A DNA stretch of 64,000 nucleotides from Vibrio orientalis CIP 102891 = ATCC 33934 (GTDB lineage Bacteria > Pseudomonadota > Gammaproteobacteria > Enterobacterales > Vibrionaceae), in contig NZ_ACZV01000005.1 in the NCBI RefSeq assembly GCF_000176235.1, positions 1,674,001 through 1,738,000 on the forward strand, written 5' to 3'. The notes below the pieces were generated by a model. It was not told where the DNA came from. It saw only the letters and a program-made list of their open reading frames with translations, and did no database searches. This document shows positions 24,859 to 32,585 of this stretch, piece after piece (the first letter of the stretch is position 1; each line of letters opens with the position of its first letter). The translations under genes were made by a program, and so were the position numbers.

Positions 24859-25401
24859 ATGACTCAACATATAGTGATTACTGCCGTAGGAACGGATCGC
24901 CCCGGGGTGTGCAACCAAGTTGTACATTTAGTCACTCAGTCCGGATGCAATATTGTTGATAGTCGCATTGCCCTATTTGGTAACGAATTCACTCTCATCA
25001 TGCTTCTTTCTGGCAATAACGCGGCTGTCACTCGCGTAGAAACAACATTGCCACTACTTGGCCAAGAACATGATCTCATTACGATCATGAAGCGCACATC
25101 TACCCATGCGCATTTGGACAATGCCTACACATTAGAAGTTTTTGTCGAATCTGAAGATAAGCCGGGGTTAACGGAAAAGTTTACCCACTTCTTTGCTCAA
25201 AAGAATATTGGCCTGTCATCGCTCAGCGCCCAAACGATAGACAAAGACAAAATTAATACAGAGACCAACCAGTTCCACATCGCGATCACGGCGACAGTCG
25301 ACTCTGAGTGCAATTTAATGCAACTGCAAGAAGAGTTTGACAACCTGTGCCAGCAACTGTCGGTTCAAGGTTCTCTGAACTTTATAAAAAACAGCCAATA
25401 A
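24859..25401 (+). CDS. gcvR: Glycine cleavage system transcriptional repressor GcvR
   Basis: A 180-aa protein with two ACT domains (about residues 5-75 and 92-170), matching GcvR. In E. coli it binds glycine and the activator GcvA to keep the gcv operon off. The first ACT begins ITAVGTDRPGVCNQVV and the second VFVESEDKPGLTEKF. It has no DNA-binding domain and acts through protein contact. It sits 12 bp before bcp, the same order as in E. coli, and is divergent from dapA. Confidence 0.95.
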   Translation: MTQHIVITAVGTDRPGVCNQVVHLVTQSGCNIVDSRIALFGNEFTLIMLLSGNNAAVTRVETTLPLLGQEHDLITIMKRTSTHAHLDNAYTLEVFVESEDKPGLTEKFTHFFAQKNIGLSSLSAQTIDKDKINTETNQFHIAITATVDSECNLMQLQEEFDNLCQQLSVQGSLNFIKNSQ

Positions 25402-25413
25402 AAAGGAATCTCC

Positions 25414-25884
25414 ATGAACACGCTTACCGCAGGCGCTCCAGCTCCAGCGTTCTCACTTCTCGATCAAAATGGCGAAACGGTTACTCTTAATGACTTTAAA
25501 GGTAAAAAAGTTCTGTTTTACTTTTACCCTAAAGCGATGACACCTGGCTGTACGGTACAAGCTCAAGGTCTACGTGATGTAAAAGCAGAGCTAGATGCTC
25601 ACAATGTGGTAGTACTGGGCGTGAGTATCGATCCAGTCAAACGCCTCGGCAAATTCATCGAGCGCGACGAGCTTAACTTTACGCTACTGTCAGATGAAGA
25701 CCACGCTGCTGCCGATCAATTTGGCGTATGGGGCGAGAAGAAATTTATGGGCAAAATTTATGACGGCCTGCACCGCATCAGCTTCTTGATCAATGAAGAA
25801 GGTGTAATTGAACATGTCTTCAATAAGTTCAAAACTAAGACTCACCATGAAGTCGTATTAGATTACTTAAACGAGAATAAGTAG
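25414..25884 (+). CDS. bcp: Bcp-type thiol peroxidase, one-cysteine form
   Basis: A peroxiredoxin of the BCP/PrxQ family (156 aa) that reduces peroxides with electrons from thioredoxin or another thiol. The peroxidatic cysteine (about residue 46) lies in FYPKAMTPGCTVQAQGLRD. E. coli Bcp has a second, resolving cysteine five residues later. Here that position is glutamine and the protein has no other cysteine, so it must work by a one-cysteine mechanism. It is co-transcribed with gcvR and has a Shine-Dalgarno AAGGA. Confidence 0.95.
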   Translation: MNTLTAGAPAPAFSLLDQNGETVTLNDFKGKKVLFYFYPKAMTPGCTVQAQGLRDVKAELDAHNVVVLGVSIDPVKRLGKFIERDELNFTLLSDEDHAAADQFGVWGEKKFMGKIYDGLHRISFLINEEGVIEHVFNKFKTKTHHEVVLDYLNENK

Positions 25885-25894
25885 TCCTCAGAAT

Positions 25895-25927
25895 AAAAAA
25901 ACGCCAGCGATATCGCTGGCGTTTTTA
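25895..25927. terminator. Bidirectional terminator between convergent genes
   Basis: AAAAAAACGCCAGCGAT and ATCGCTGGCGTTTTT form a near-perfect stem between bcp (+) and the chemoreceptor gene (-). Confidence 0.92.
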
Positions 25928-25945
25928 TTTGCCGTATCCAATAAA

Positions 25946-27817
25946 CTACACGATGAACTTATTCAAGATTGCATCTTGCTCACGTACGTTCTCGGTCTGA
26001 ACTTGCATCGCCATATTGGCTTCTTCCGCCGAGTCCGCAACTTGTGTCGACAGATCTTTAATCTTCACTGTATTGCTATTGATCTCTTCAGCTACCAAGC
26101 TTTGCTCTTCTGCCGCAGAAGCGATCTGCATGTTCATATCACTGATTCGCTGAATCGCTTCACGAATACGCTGGAGTGCACCATCTGCCGCTTGTGCTTT
26201 ATCAACAGCATCCACCGCTGTGTTCTTACTCTCATTCATTGCTGCAGACACTGAGCTTGCTCCTGCTTGCAACTGCTCAATCATGTTACGAATCTCGGTA
26301 GTCGACTCTTGTGTACGCTGAGCCAGTGTTCTTACTTCATCGGCGACTACCGCAAAGCCTCTGCCTGACTCACCAGCACGTGCTGCCTCAATCGCCGCAT
26401 TAAGCGCAAGCAAGTTAGTTTGGTCAGCAATATCATTGATAACCTTTAAAATAGTTTCGATATTCGCCGTAGCCGACTCTAGACCTTGAACTTCTTCTAC
26501 CGCCTGATCAATTCGCGCAGAAAGCATATCAATCGAAGCCGTAGTGTCACTAACAACCGATGAACCATCTTGCGTCGCATCATCCGCTTCTTTTGCAGCG
26601 CCCGCAGCACCTTGAGCATTGTTAGCAACTTCCGTTGCCGTCACTGCCATCTCGTTCATCGCCGTTGCAAGTTGCTCGAGCTCTTCAAGCTGACTGCGCA
26701 TCGCGCTCGCTGAATGCTGCGCACCTTGAACTGTCATTTCAGTGCCACGCAAGATCTCAACGCCAATCGCTTTCGATTGTTGGATTTGTGTCTGCAATGT
26801 TTGAGTAAAGGTATTAAAGCCTTCTGCAAGCTCAGCAAACTCTTTATCAGTATTGGTATCTAAGCGTTTCGTCAAATCACCTTGACCCGAAGCCACATCT
26901 TTAATCGCTTCATTCAACGTCGCAAGTGGGCGCATCAGAGCTTTGATTAGGAAACTTAGAACGACAACACTGAGTACAACACCAATCAGAACATAAATAA
27001 TCGAGCTATTGCGCATATCTGCAATGGTCGCAAATGCGATATCTTCATCAACAACAGCACCGACATACCAGTTCTCTGATGGCACTTTAGTAAAGCGCAC
27101 CATTAGGTTCTTACCGTCTTGCTCAAAGTGTTGGCTGCTTTCTTGTACCTTGGCACTCGGTAAGTAACTTGTCAGGTTTTCGCCATTGTTTGCCGCATCA
27201 GGGTGAGCGATAGTGGTACCGTCAGCCGTAACAATAAATAGGTAGCCCGCATCTAATAGGTTCACACTGTTGACCAAATCAGCTAAACCGCCTAACTCCA
27301 TGTCGTAAAACATACCCGCCATAAAGCGACCGTTTTCTTTAACTGGTGTACCAATTGAAATGATCACTTTCTTTGACGAGACATCGACGTATGGGTCTGT
27401 GACAACCAAACGACCTTGCGCTTTGGCATCTTTAAACCATGGGCGAACACGCGGATCATAGTCGGGGCCGGCTTCCCAACCATCGTCATTTTCGACAACG
27501 AAACCATCTGCCTCGTAACCAAAACCGACAGCTAAGAAACTGCCTTTAAGCTCAGGTTTCTCTAATATCTCTTTTACTAACTGTCGATTTTGCGGATCAA
27601 TTTCAATCACCTCAGTGGTTGATTGAGCCAGAGATTTCTTACTCTCCATCTCGGAAACGACGGTGTTTTTAACCCCTTTCACCATCTCGGTAAGACTGGT
27701 GTCCACCAGCGCTTCGACTTCCTGTTTAACGGTACTTAGCTGCTGAATCGACAACAACGTCACGGTAACCAAAAGTAATGCTGAAGAAGCTGCAACGATT
27801 TTTTGACTGAATTTCAT
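25946..27817 (-). CDS. Methyl-accepting chemotaxis protein with dCache sensor
   Basis: A transmembrane chemoreceptor of 623 aa. One membrane helix (about residues 8-28) leads to a periplasmic double-Cache sensor (about residues 35-270; GWEAGPDYDPRVRPWFKDA and VVTDPYVDVSSKKVIISIGTPV are typical). A second helix (about 275-297), a HAMP linker and a cytoplasmic signalling domain follow. The conserved hairpin tip is NLLALNAAIEAARAGESGRG. dCache_1 receptors often bind amino acids or other small molecules, but the ligand here is unknown. The C-terminus has no NWETF-type CheR tether. It is a single-gene unit. Confidence 0.93.
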   Translation of the reverse strand: MKFSQKIVAASSALLLVTVTLLSIQQLSTVKQEVEALVDTSLTEMVKGVKNTVVSEMESKKSLAQSTTEVIEIDPQNRQLVKEILEKPELKGSFLAVGFGYEADGFVVENDDGWEAGPDYDPRVRPWFKDAKAQGRLVVTDPYVDVSSKKVIISIGTPVKENGRFMAGMFYDMELGGLADLVNSVNLLDAGYLFIVTADGTTIAHPDAANNGENLTSYLPSAKVQESSQHFEQDGKNLMVRFTKVPSENWYVGAVVDEDIAFATIADMRNSSIIYVLIGVVLSVVVLSFLIKALMRPLATLNEAIKDVASGQGDLTKRLDTNTDKEFAELAEGFNTFTQTLQTQIQQSKAIGVEILRGTEMTVQGAQHSASAMRSQLEELEQLATAMNEMAVTATEVANNAQGAAGAAKEADDATQDGSSVVSDTTASIDMLSARIDQAVEEVQGLESATANIETILKVINDIADQTNLLALNAAIEAARAGESGRGFAVVADEVRTLAQRTQESTTEIRNMIEQLQAGASSVSAAMNESKNTAVDAVDKAQAADGALQRIREAIQRISDMNMQIASAAEEQSLVAEEINSNTVKIKDLSTQVADSAEEANMAMQVQTENVREQDAILNKFIV

Positions 27818-27961
27818 AGTATTCCTTTATTGTTCGGCAAGCTTGTTATTATTGTTATTAGTATAGTTATCGTCTGACGTAACGTTTACTTAAGAAATTT
27901 CTTACAAATTTAGCGATAAGTAAATTCTAAAGGGGTGAAAAATGCCAACTGGTGCACAAAT

Positions 27962-27996
27962 AAAAAGCCCCAAAGCATGCGCCTTGGGGCTTTTTA
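27962..27996 (-). terminator. Rho-independent terminator after perM
   Basis: AAAAAGCCCCAA and a matching GGGGCTTTTT arm enclose a GC-rich loop, 30 bases past the perM stop; the T-run reads on the minus strand. Confidence 0.88.
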
Positions 27997-28024
27997 TGTA
28001 ATCGTTTGCACTTATTTAAGGGGG

Positions 28025-29089
28025 TTAAGTGCTTAATTCTTCTTCATGACTAGGCAATGCATTCCAAACAGCTTTCACTAAGGTTGCCAATGGGATAGCG
28101 AAGAATACGCCCCAGAATCCCCATAGCCCACCAAACACCAATACCGCAACAATGATTGCTACTGGATGAAGGTTAACCGCTTCAGAAAACAGCACTGGCA
28201 CTAATACATTACCATCAAGCGCTTGGATAATACCGTAAGCAATCAGTAACCAATAAAATTGAGGTGTTAGCCCCCATTGGAACAGGCCAACAATAGCTAC
28301 AGGCACCGTGACTGCTGCTGCACCAATGTAGGGGATGAGCACAGAGAAGCCGACCGCAACCGCAAGCAATACCGCATAGCGCAAGTCAAGAATCGCAAAG
28401 GTAATGTAGCTCACACTGCCGACGATTAAGATCTCCATGACCTTACCGCGAATATAGTTAGAGATTTGCTCGTTCATCTCGTGCCACACTTTATTTGCCA
28501 GTCGGCGGTTACGAGGTAGCATGCCACTCGCCATTTCAATCATCTCTTCTTTGTCTTTCAATAAGAAGAAAACCAGTAATGGAACCAAGATCAAATAAAC
28601 ACCCAGTGTTGCGAGGCTAACTAAGGATGCCAGCGAGCCTTTCACAACCGTCTCACCCATACCAATCACTTGGTTTTTCGCATTGGTTACCAACGACTCG
28701 ACGATTTGGAAGTTTTCAAGCTCAGGGTAACGATGAGGTAGCTCTGAGATAAAGCCTTGCAGACCAACATACATAGTCGGGATATCGTTGATAAGGTTAC
28801 CAACTTGCTGCCAAATGGTCGGTACTAATCCAAAAATGGCCACTATCATCAAACTAATAAAACCGAGGATGACCAAAATCACGGCGAGCGTTCGTGGGAT
28901 TCCCACACGAGAAAGCTGAACAACCGGCCACTCAAGCAAATAGGCCAGTACAATGGCAACCAATAACGGTGCAATCAAATTGCCAAAGAAATAAATCGTA
29001 ATGAAACCAAACAGCAGAATTGCCACTAGGCTCACTGCGTGCGGATCAGAAAAACGTCGTTTATACCAACGACTCACCATTTCAAACAT
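28025..29089 (-). CDS. perM: AI-2E family transporter (PerM-like)
   Basis: A polytopic inner-membrane protein of 354 aa with about eight helices, of the AI-2 exporter/PerM family. The long amphipathic middle (about residues 75-145) and the C-terminal PYIGAAAVTVPVAIVGLFQWG plus FGGLWGFWGVFFAIPLATLVKAV blocks are characteristic. Family members export small molecules or ions, and some are Na+/H+ antiporters. The transported species here is unknown. It begins directly after the stop of the TusA-like gene, and the pair neighbours bepA, as perM (yfgO) does in E. coli. Confidence 0.9.
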   Translation of the reverse strand: MFEMVSRWYKRRFSDPHAVSLVAILLFGFITIYFFGNLIAPLLVAIVLAYLLEWPVVQLSRVGIPRTLAVILVILGFISLMIVAIFGLVPTIWQQVGNLINDIPTMYVGLQGFISELPHRYPELENFQIVESLVTNAKNQVIGMGETVVKGSLASLVSLATLGVYLILVPLLVFFLLKDKEEMIEMASGMLPRNRRLANKVWHEMNEQISNYIRGKVMEILIVGSVSYITFAILDLRYAVLLAVAVGFSVLIPYIGAAAVTVPVAIVGLFQWGLTPQFYWLLIAYGIIQALDGNVLVPVLFSEAVNLHPVAIIVAVLVFGGLWGFWGVFFAIPLATLVKAVWNALPSHEEELST

Positions 29090-29317
29090 TCAACTAGGTT
29101 CCTTAATCACTTGCATACGGTAATAGCCATTCATCTCTTCACAAGTCAGGCTAAACAAGTGGTTATGAAGAAATCGGGTAATATCTTTCATTGAGTTAGA
29201 ATCGGACACTAAGATTTGCGTTTGCACACCGACGGCTAATCCTTTTGTGTGACGCTTAGCAAGTAAAAGCGCCATAGGACACCGCTCTTGGCGTAAATCC
29301 AAAATATTAGGTTCCAT
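29090..29317 (-). CDS. TusA/SirA-like sulfur carrier protein
   Basis: A 75-aa protein of the SirA/TusA/YedF fold. The active-site loop is LRQERCPMALLLAKR, with the catalytic cysteine at about residue 13. Most family members read CPxP, but here the second proline is replaced (CPMA). TusA proteins pass persulfide sulfur to partners in tRNA thiolation or other sulfur-transfer routes. The gene abuts perM with no gap, so the two are probably one transcript. The sulfur acceptor cannot be named from sequence. Confidence 0.85.
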   Translation of the reverse strand: MEPNILDLRQERCPMALLLAKRHTKGLAVGVQTQILVSDSNSMKDITRFLHNHLFSLTCEEMNGYYRMQVIKEPS

Positions 29318-29537
29318 TCTTTCGCCCGATGCATATTATTACGGCTAGATATTGTATAGTGTTTTTTTGCATGCGTCAGTGTAAATAGTCTGTGTAAAGT
29401 CACTACTCTGACCTTACAACTGAATTCGAAGCTGGGATTGGAAACCATCTTGACTCTACGCTGTCCAAGCGTATACCTACCTTGTTAGTATAGATCTAAC
29501 CCTAGGTGAAGAATTAATGGAGTATCATCTTTCATAT

Positions 29538-30992
29538 ATGTTTAAACGTACGCGTTCATTAGTCTGCCTATGTGTCGCAGCGGCTTTAAGCACACCTGCC
29601 CCATCACTCGCAAACAGTTTAGATTTGCCAGATATCGGTACGACAGCAAGTAGCACACTGACCATTGACCAAGAAATTCAATATGGTGATGCGTATATGC
29701 GCATGATTCGTGCGAGTCAGCCTATCGTGAACGATCCGGTACTGAATGAGTATATTGACAGCTTAGGGCATCGATTAGTTGCCAATGCATCGGATGTTAA
29801 AACTCCGTTTACCTTCTTTATGATCCGCGATAGAAACATCAACGCATTTGCCTTCTTTGGCGGCTATGTTGCCTTGCATTCTGGCTTGTTTCTTCACGCG
29901 CAAAGTGAAAGTGAACTGGCGTCAGTCGTCGCGCACGAAATCGCTCACGTAACCCAAAGACACCTAGCGCGAAGCATGGAGGAGCAAGCAAGGCGCTCCC
30001 CTGCAACTATGGCAGCTCTTGCTGGAGCTCTATTGCTCGCGATTGCCTCACCAGAAGCAGGCATGGCAGCGGTCACCGCAGCGACAGCGGGCAATATGCA
30101 AGGGCAAATAAACTATACCCGTAGCAATGAAAAAGAAGCCGACCGTTTTGGTATTAATACCCTTGCGAAAGCGGGATTTGATGTCAATGCCATGCCTCGA
30201 TTCTTTGGTCGACTTGCTGATGAATATCGTTACGCAAGTAAACCGCCGCCGATGCTGCTGACTCACCCATTACCCGAAGACCGTATTACCGATAGTCGCG
30301 CTCGTGCGCAAAATTACCCCGCGAGAAGAGTCGATCCTTCACTGAACTATCACTTAGCACGTGCACGTATTGTCGCTCGCTATGCCGGCATTGAAAGTAA
30401 AGCCGCGCAAGATTGGTTCAAACGAACGCAAAAGAAAGTCGCGCCAAATCTAAAAGTTGCCTTCGAATATGGTAAAGCACTGGTTCATCTAGATGACAAC
30501 CAACTTGATCAGGCTGCCTTAATCTTAAATGACCTTATCAAGCAAGACCCTCACAACCTGTTTTATTTAGACGCAATGTCCGATTTGTATATCGCACAAA
30601 AACAAGCGGATAAAGCAGAAAGCCTGCTCAAACAAGCATTGAAGTCAGCACCCAACAATGCAGTCATCACGATTAACTACGCCAATGCATTGCTCAAACA
30701 AGAGAAAAATGAAGAAGCTGTCAAAGTGCTCCAGCGATACACACACGACAACCCGAAAGATGTGAACGGCTGGCACTTGCTTTCAGAGGCAAGCATCCAC
30801 TTAGGAAAAAGCGATGAAGATCTGGCTGCTCGCGCCGAAATCCTCGCATTAAAAGCGAACTGGAACAAAGCGATTCAATACTATACCCAAGCAAGCCAAT
30901 TGGTTGAGCTGGGAAGCTTAAAACAAGCAAGATACGATGCCCGCATTGACCAACTTATGGTTCAACGCGATCGCTTCTTAGCCTTACAATAA
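29538..30992 (+). CDS. bepA: Beta-barrel assembly-enhancing protease BepA
   Basis: A periplasmic zinc metalloprotease and chaperone (M48 family, about 484 aa) for outer-membrane protein quality control, including LptD. A signal peptide covers about the first 25 residues. The zinc motif VVAHEIAHVTQRH and the downstream Glu ligand in NEKEADRFG are present. TPR repeats fill the C-terminal 200 residues. An in-frame ATG at 29517 would add seven residues. ATG 29538 gives an E. coli-like N-terminus (MFKRTR), but the ribosome site is poor for both. arsC follows 17 bp later. Confidence 0.94.
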   Translation: MFKRTRSLVCLCVAAALSTPAPSLANSLDLPDIGTTASSTLTIDQEIQYGDAYMRMIRASQPIVNDPVLNEYIDSLGHRLVANASDVKTPFTFFMIRDRNINAFAFFGGYVALHSGLFLHAQSESELASVVAHEIAHVTQRHLARSMEEQARRSPATMAALAGALLLAIASPEAGMAAVTAATAGNMQGQINYTRSNEKEADRFGINTLAKAGFDVNAMPRFFGRLADEYRYASKPPPMLLTHPLPEDRITDSRARAQNYPARRVDPSLNYHLARARIVARYAGIESKAAQDWFKRTQKKVAPNLKVAFEYGKALVHLDDNQLDQAALILNDLIKQDPHNLFYLDAMSDLYIAQKQADKAESLLKQALKSAPNNAVITINYANALLKQEKNEEAVKVLQRYTHDNPKDVNGWHLLSEASIHLGKSDEDLAARAEILALKANWNKAIQYYTQASQLVELGSLKQARYDARIDQLMVQRDRFLALQ

Positions 30993-31009
30993 TAAATGGA
31001 GAAACTGTC

Positions 31010-31354
31010 ATGTCAGTCGTGATTTATCACAACCCTCGCTGTTCAAAAAGCCGTCAAACACTTGCACTGCTTGAAGAGAAAGGCATTCAGCCAGAGATCA
31101 TTAAATACCTAGAAGCGACGCCAAGTATTGATGAGCTAAAAACACTAATGACTCAGCTAGAGATCACGGAAGTGCGCGATATGATGCGTACTAAAGAAGA
31201 TATCTACAAAGAACTTGAGCTAAAAACGGCTGATGATGAAACACTGTTTAAAGCGATGAGCGAAAATCCAAAACTGATTGAACGACCTATCGTGATTGCT
31301 AACGGTAAAGCAAAACACGGCCGCCCGCCGGAGCAAGTTCTCGACATTCTATGA
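31010..31354 (+). CDS. arsC: Arsenate reductase family protein (YfgD-type)
   Basis: A glutaredoxin-dependent ArsC-family protein of 114 aa. The catalytic cysteine lies in the N-terminal loop YHNPRCSKSRQTL, and the substrate-binding arginine region is ERPIVI. Length and context (next to bepA) match E. coli YfgD rather than a plasmid ars operon. No arsenite pump or ArsR lies nearby, so the physiological role may be a general thiol reductase. The stop codon overlaps the start of the WrbA-like gene. Confidence 0.92.
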   Translation: MSVVIYHNPRCSKSRQTLALLEEKGIQPEIIKYLEATPSIDELKTLMTQLEITEVRDMMRTKEDIYKELELKTADDETLFKAMSENPKLIERPIVIANGKAKHGRPPEQVLDIL

Positions 31355-31920
31355 TGTGCCAAGTTGTCATTCTCTATTACAGCCGTCATGGCTCTACACG
31401 ATCTGTAGCAAGACAGATCGCACGAGGGGTGGAATCCATCCCTCAATGTGAGGCGCTACTGCGGACCGTAGACGAGCTAGAGGGAGAGTTCACCGCTCAA
31501 GATCCGATCATTAGTCTTGAAGAGCTCAAACATTGTGATGGGTTAGCGCTAGGTAGCCCGACTTGGTTCGGCAATATGGCTGCGCCACTAAAACACTTTT
31601 GGGACAAAACAACGCCGCTGTGGCTATCTGGTGATTTAATCGATAAGCCGGCGTGTGTGTTTACCTCCTCATCCAGTTTACACGGTGGGCAAGAAACAAC
31701 CTTACACACCATGATGCAACCTCTCCTGCATCACGGCATGATGATCCTTGGTATTCCCTATTCGGAACCAAAGCTTCACTCGACACAAAGCGGCGGAACA
31801 CCTTACGGTGCAAGTACAGTAAGCTCGTTAGGTAGCAAGCTGAGTGACGACGAAATGGTACTTGCTCAGCAACTTGGTAAACGCTTAGCGAACGCTGCAT
31901 TAAAAATGAAGGAACGATAG
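31351..31920 (+). CDS. NAD(P)H:quinone oxidoreductase, WrbA-like flavodoxin
   Basis: A flavodoxin-fold quinone reductase of 189 aa. The FMN phosphate loop is YYSRHGSTRSVARQIARG, the second flavin loop GSPTWFGNMAAPLKHFWD, and the third FTSSSSLHGGQETTL. This matches the WrbA family, which carries out two-electron quinone reduction. Two adjacent ATG codons (31351, 31354) are possible starts, and the first overlaps the arsC stop. It is part of the bepA-arsC-wrbA-like-DUF2069 transcript. Confidence 0.92.
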   Translation: MMCQVVILYYSRHGSTRSVARQIARGVESIPQCEALLRTVDELEGEFTAQDPIISLEELKHCDGLALGSPTWFGNMAAPLKHFWDKTTPLWLSGDLIDKPACVFTSSSSLHGGQETTLHTMMQPLLHHGMMILGIPYSEPKLHSTQSGGTPYGASTVSSLGSKLSDDEMVLAQQLGKRLANAALKMKER

Positions 31921-31922
31921 AT

Positions 31923-32348
31923 ATGCATGAGATGCAACCCACCACAAAGCTATACCGCCTGTTAGCCTTGTTTGGCAACCTTGCACTACTTGCTTGGATA
32001 GCTCTTTGGCAACTGTCGCTTTCTCCACATCCACATATCAGTAGTACAACTCTAGCCATCGCATGGGCAGTACCTCTACTTCTACCACTACCCGGTATTT
32101 TAGTTGGCAAGCCATACACTCATGCATGGGCGAACTTTGTGCTCATGCTGTACTTCTTGCATGGTTTCACCATTCTGTGGATTGATGATGGGGAGCGCTG
32201 GCTTGCGGTGGTCGAGATAGTGCTTACCACAATCGCCTTCTTTGGCAATATTCTTTATGCCCGAGCAAGAGGCAAAGAGTTAGGCATGAAGCTCAAGCGC
32301 CTTTCTAAAGTTGAGAAAGAAGAAAAAGCGCGATTTGAAGAGAACTAG
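31923..32348 (+). CDS. DUF2069 membrane protein
   Basis: A small inner-membrane protein of 141 aa with about four helices, recognised as the DUF2069 family found beside wrbA-like genes in gammaproteobacteria. Hydrophobic segments lie at about residues 13-33, 41-59, 68-88 and 97-115. The C-terminus is a charged tail rich in Lys and Glu. It starts two bases after the flavodoxin gene and ends before a terminator. Its function is unknown. Confidence 0.85.
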   Translation: MHEMQPTTKLYRLLALFGNLALLAWIALWQLSLSPHPHISSTTLAIAWAVPLLLPLPGILVGKPYTHAWANFVLMLYFLHGFTILWIDDGERWLAVVEIVLTTIAFFGNILYARARGKELGMKLKRLSKVEKEEKARFEEN

Positions 32349-32370
32349 CAGTTCGCATACTCAAACCTGC

Positions 32371-32399
32371 AAAAAGCGAAGAGTGTCTCTTCGCTTTTT
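32371..32399 (+). terminator. Rho-independent terminator after the bepA operon
   Basis: AAAAAGCGAAGAG and CTCTTCGCTTTTT form a perfect stem with a three-base loop. Confidence 0.92.
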
Positions 32400-32480
32400 A
32401 ATACCCACAAAGAAAATAATGACATTTAATTAAACAAAAAAATACAATTCATTTACGTGATTGAACCTAAAGTTTATACA

Positions 32481-32502
32481 ATCAATTAATCATCAATTAA
32501 TC
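32481..32502. repeat. Two tandem 11-bp direct repeats upstream of nosR
   Basis: ATCAATTAATC occurs twice without a gap (32481-32491 and 32492-32502), about one helical turn apart, four bases upstream of the FNR-like box. They may be a second regulator site or simply AT-rich promoter DNA. Confidence 0.5.
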
Positions 32503-32506
32503 ATTA

Positions 32507-32520
32507 ATGATTTAAATCAA
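32507..32520 (+). promoter_or_regulatory. FNR/DNR-type box of the nos promoter
   Basis: ATGATTTAAATCAA matches TTGAT-N4-ATCAA at 9 of 10 positions. The centre is about 72 bases before the nosR ATG. A -10-like CCTAAT at about 32545-32550 would place the box near -41, the usual activating position. Oxygen-responsive FNR or a nitrogen-oxide-sensing relative could bind. Confidence 0.7.
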
Positions 32521-32585
32521 TTTCTCATAAAGCTCATCAATTAACCTAATACGCATTATTTGTTCTGCTTCGCATGGAGCCTGAA

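Noticed and set aside
31010..31354. Arsenic resistance operon
   Set aside because: The ArsC-family protein is of the chromosomal YfgD type beside bepA, with no ArsR, ArsB or Acr3 gene nearby.
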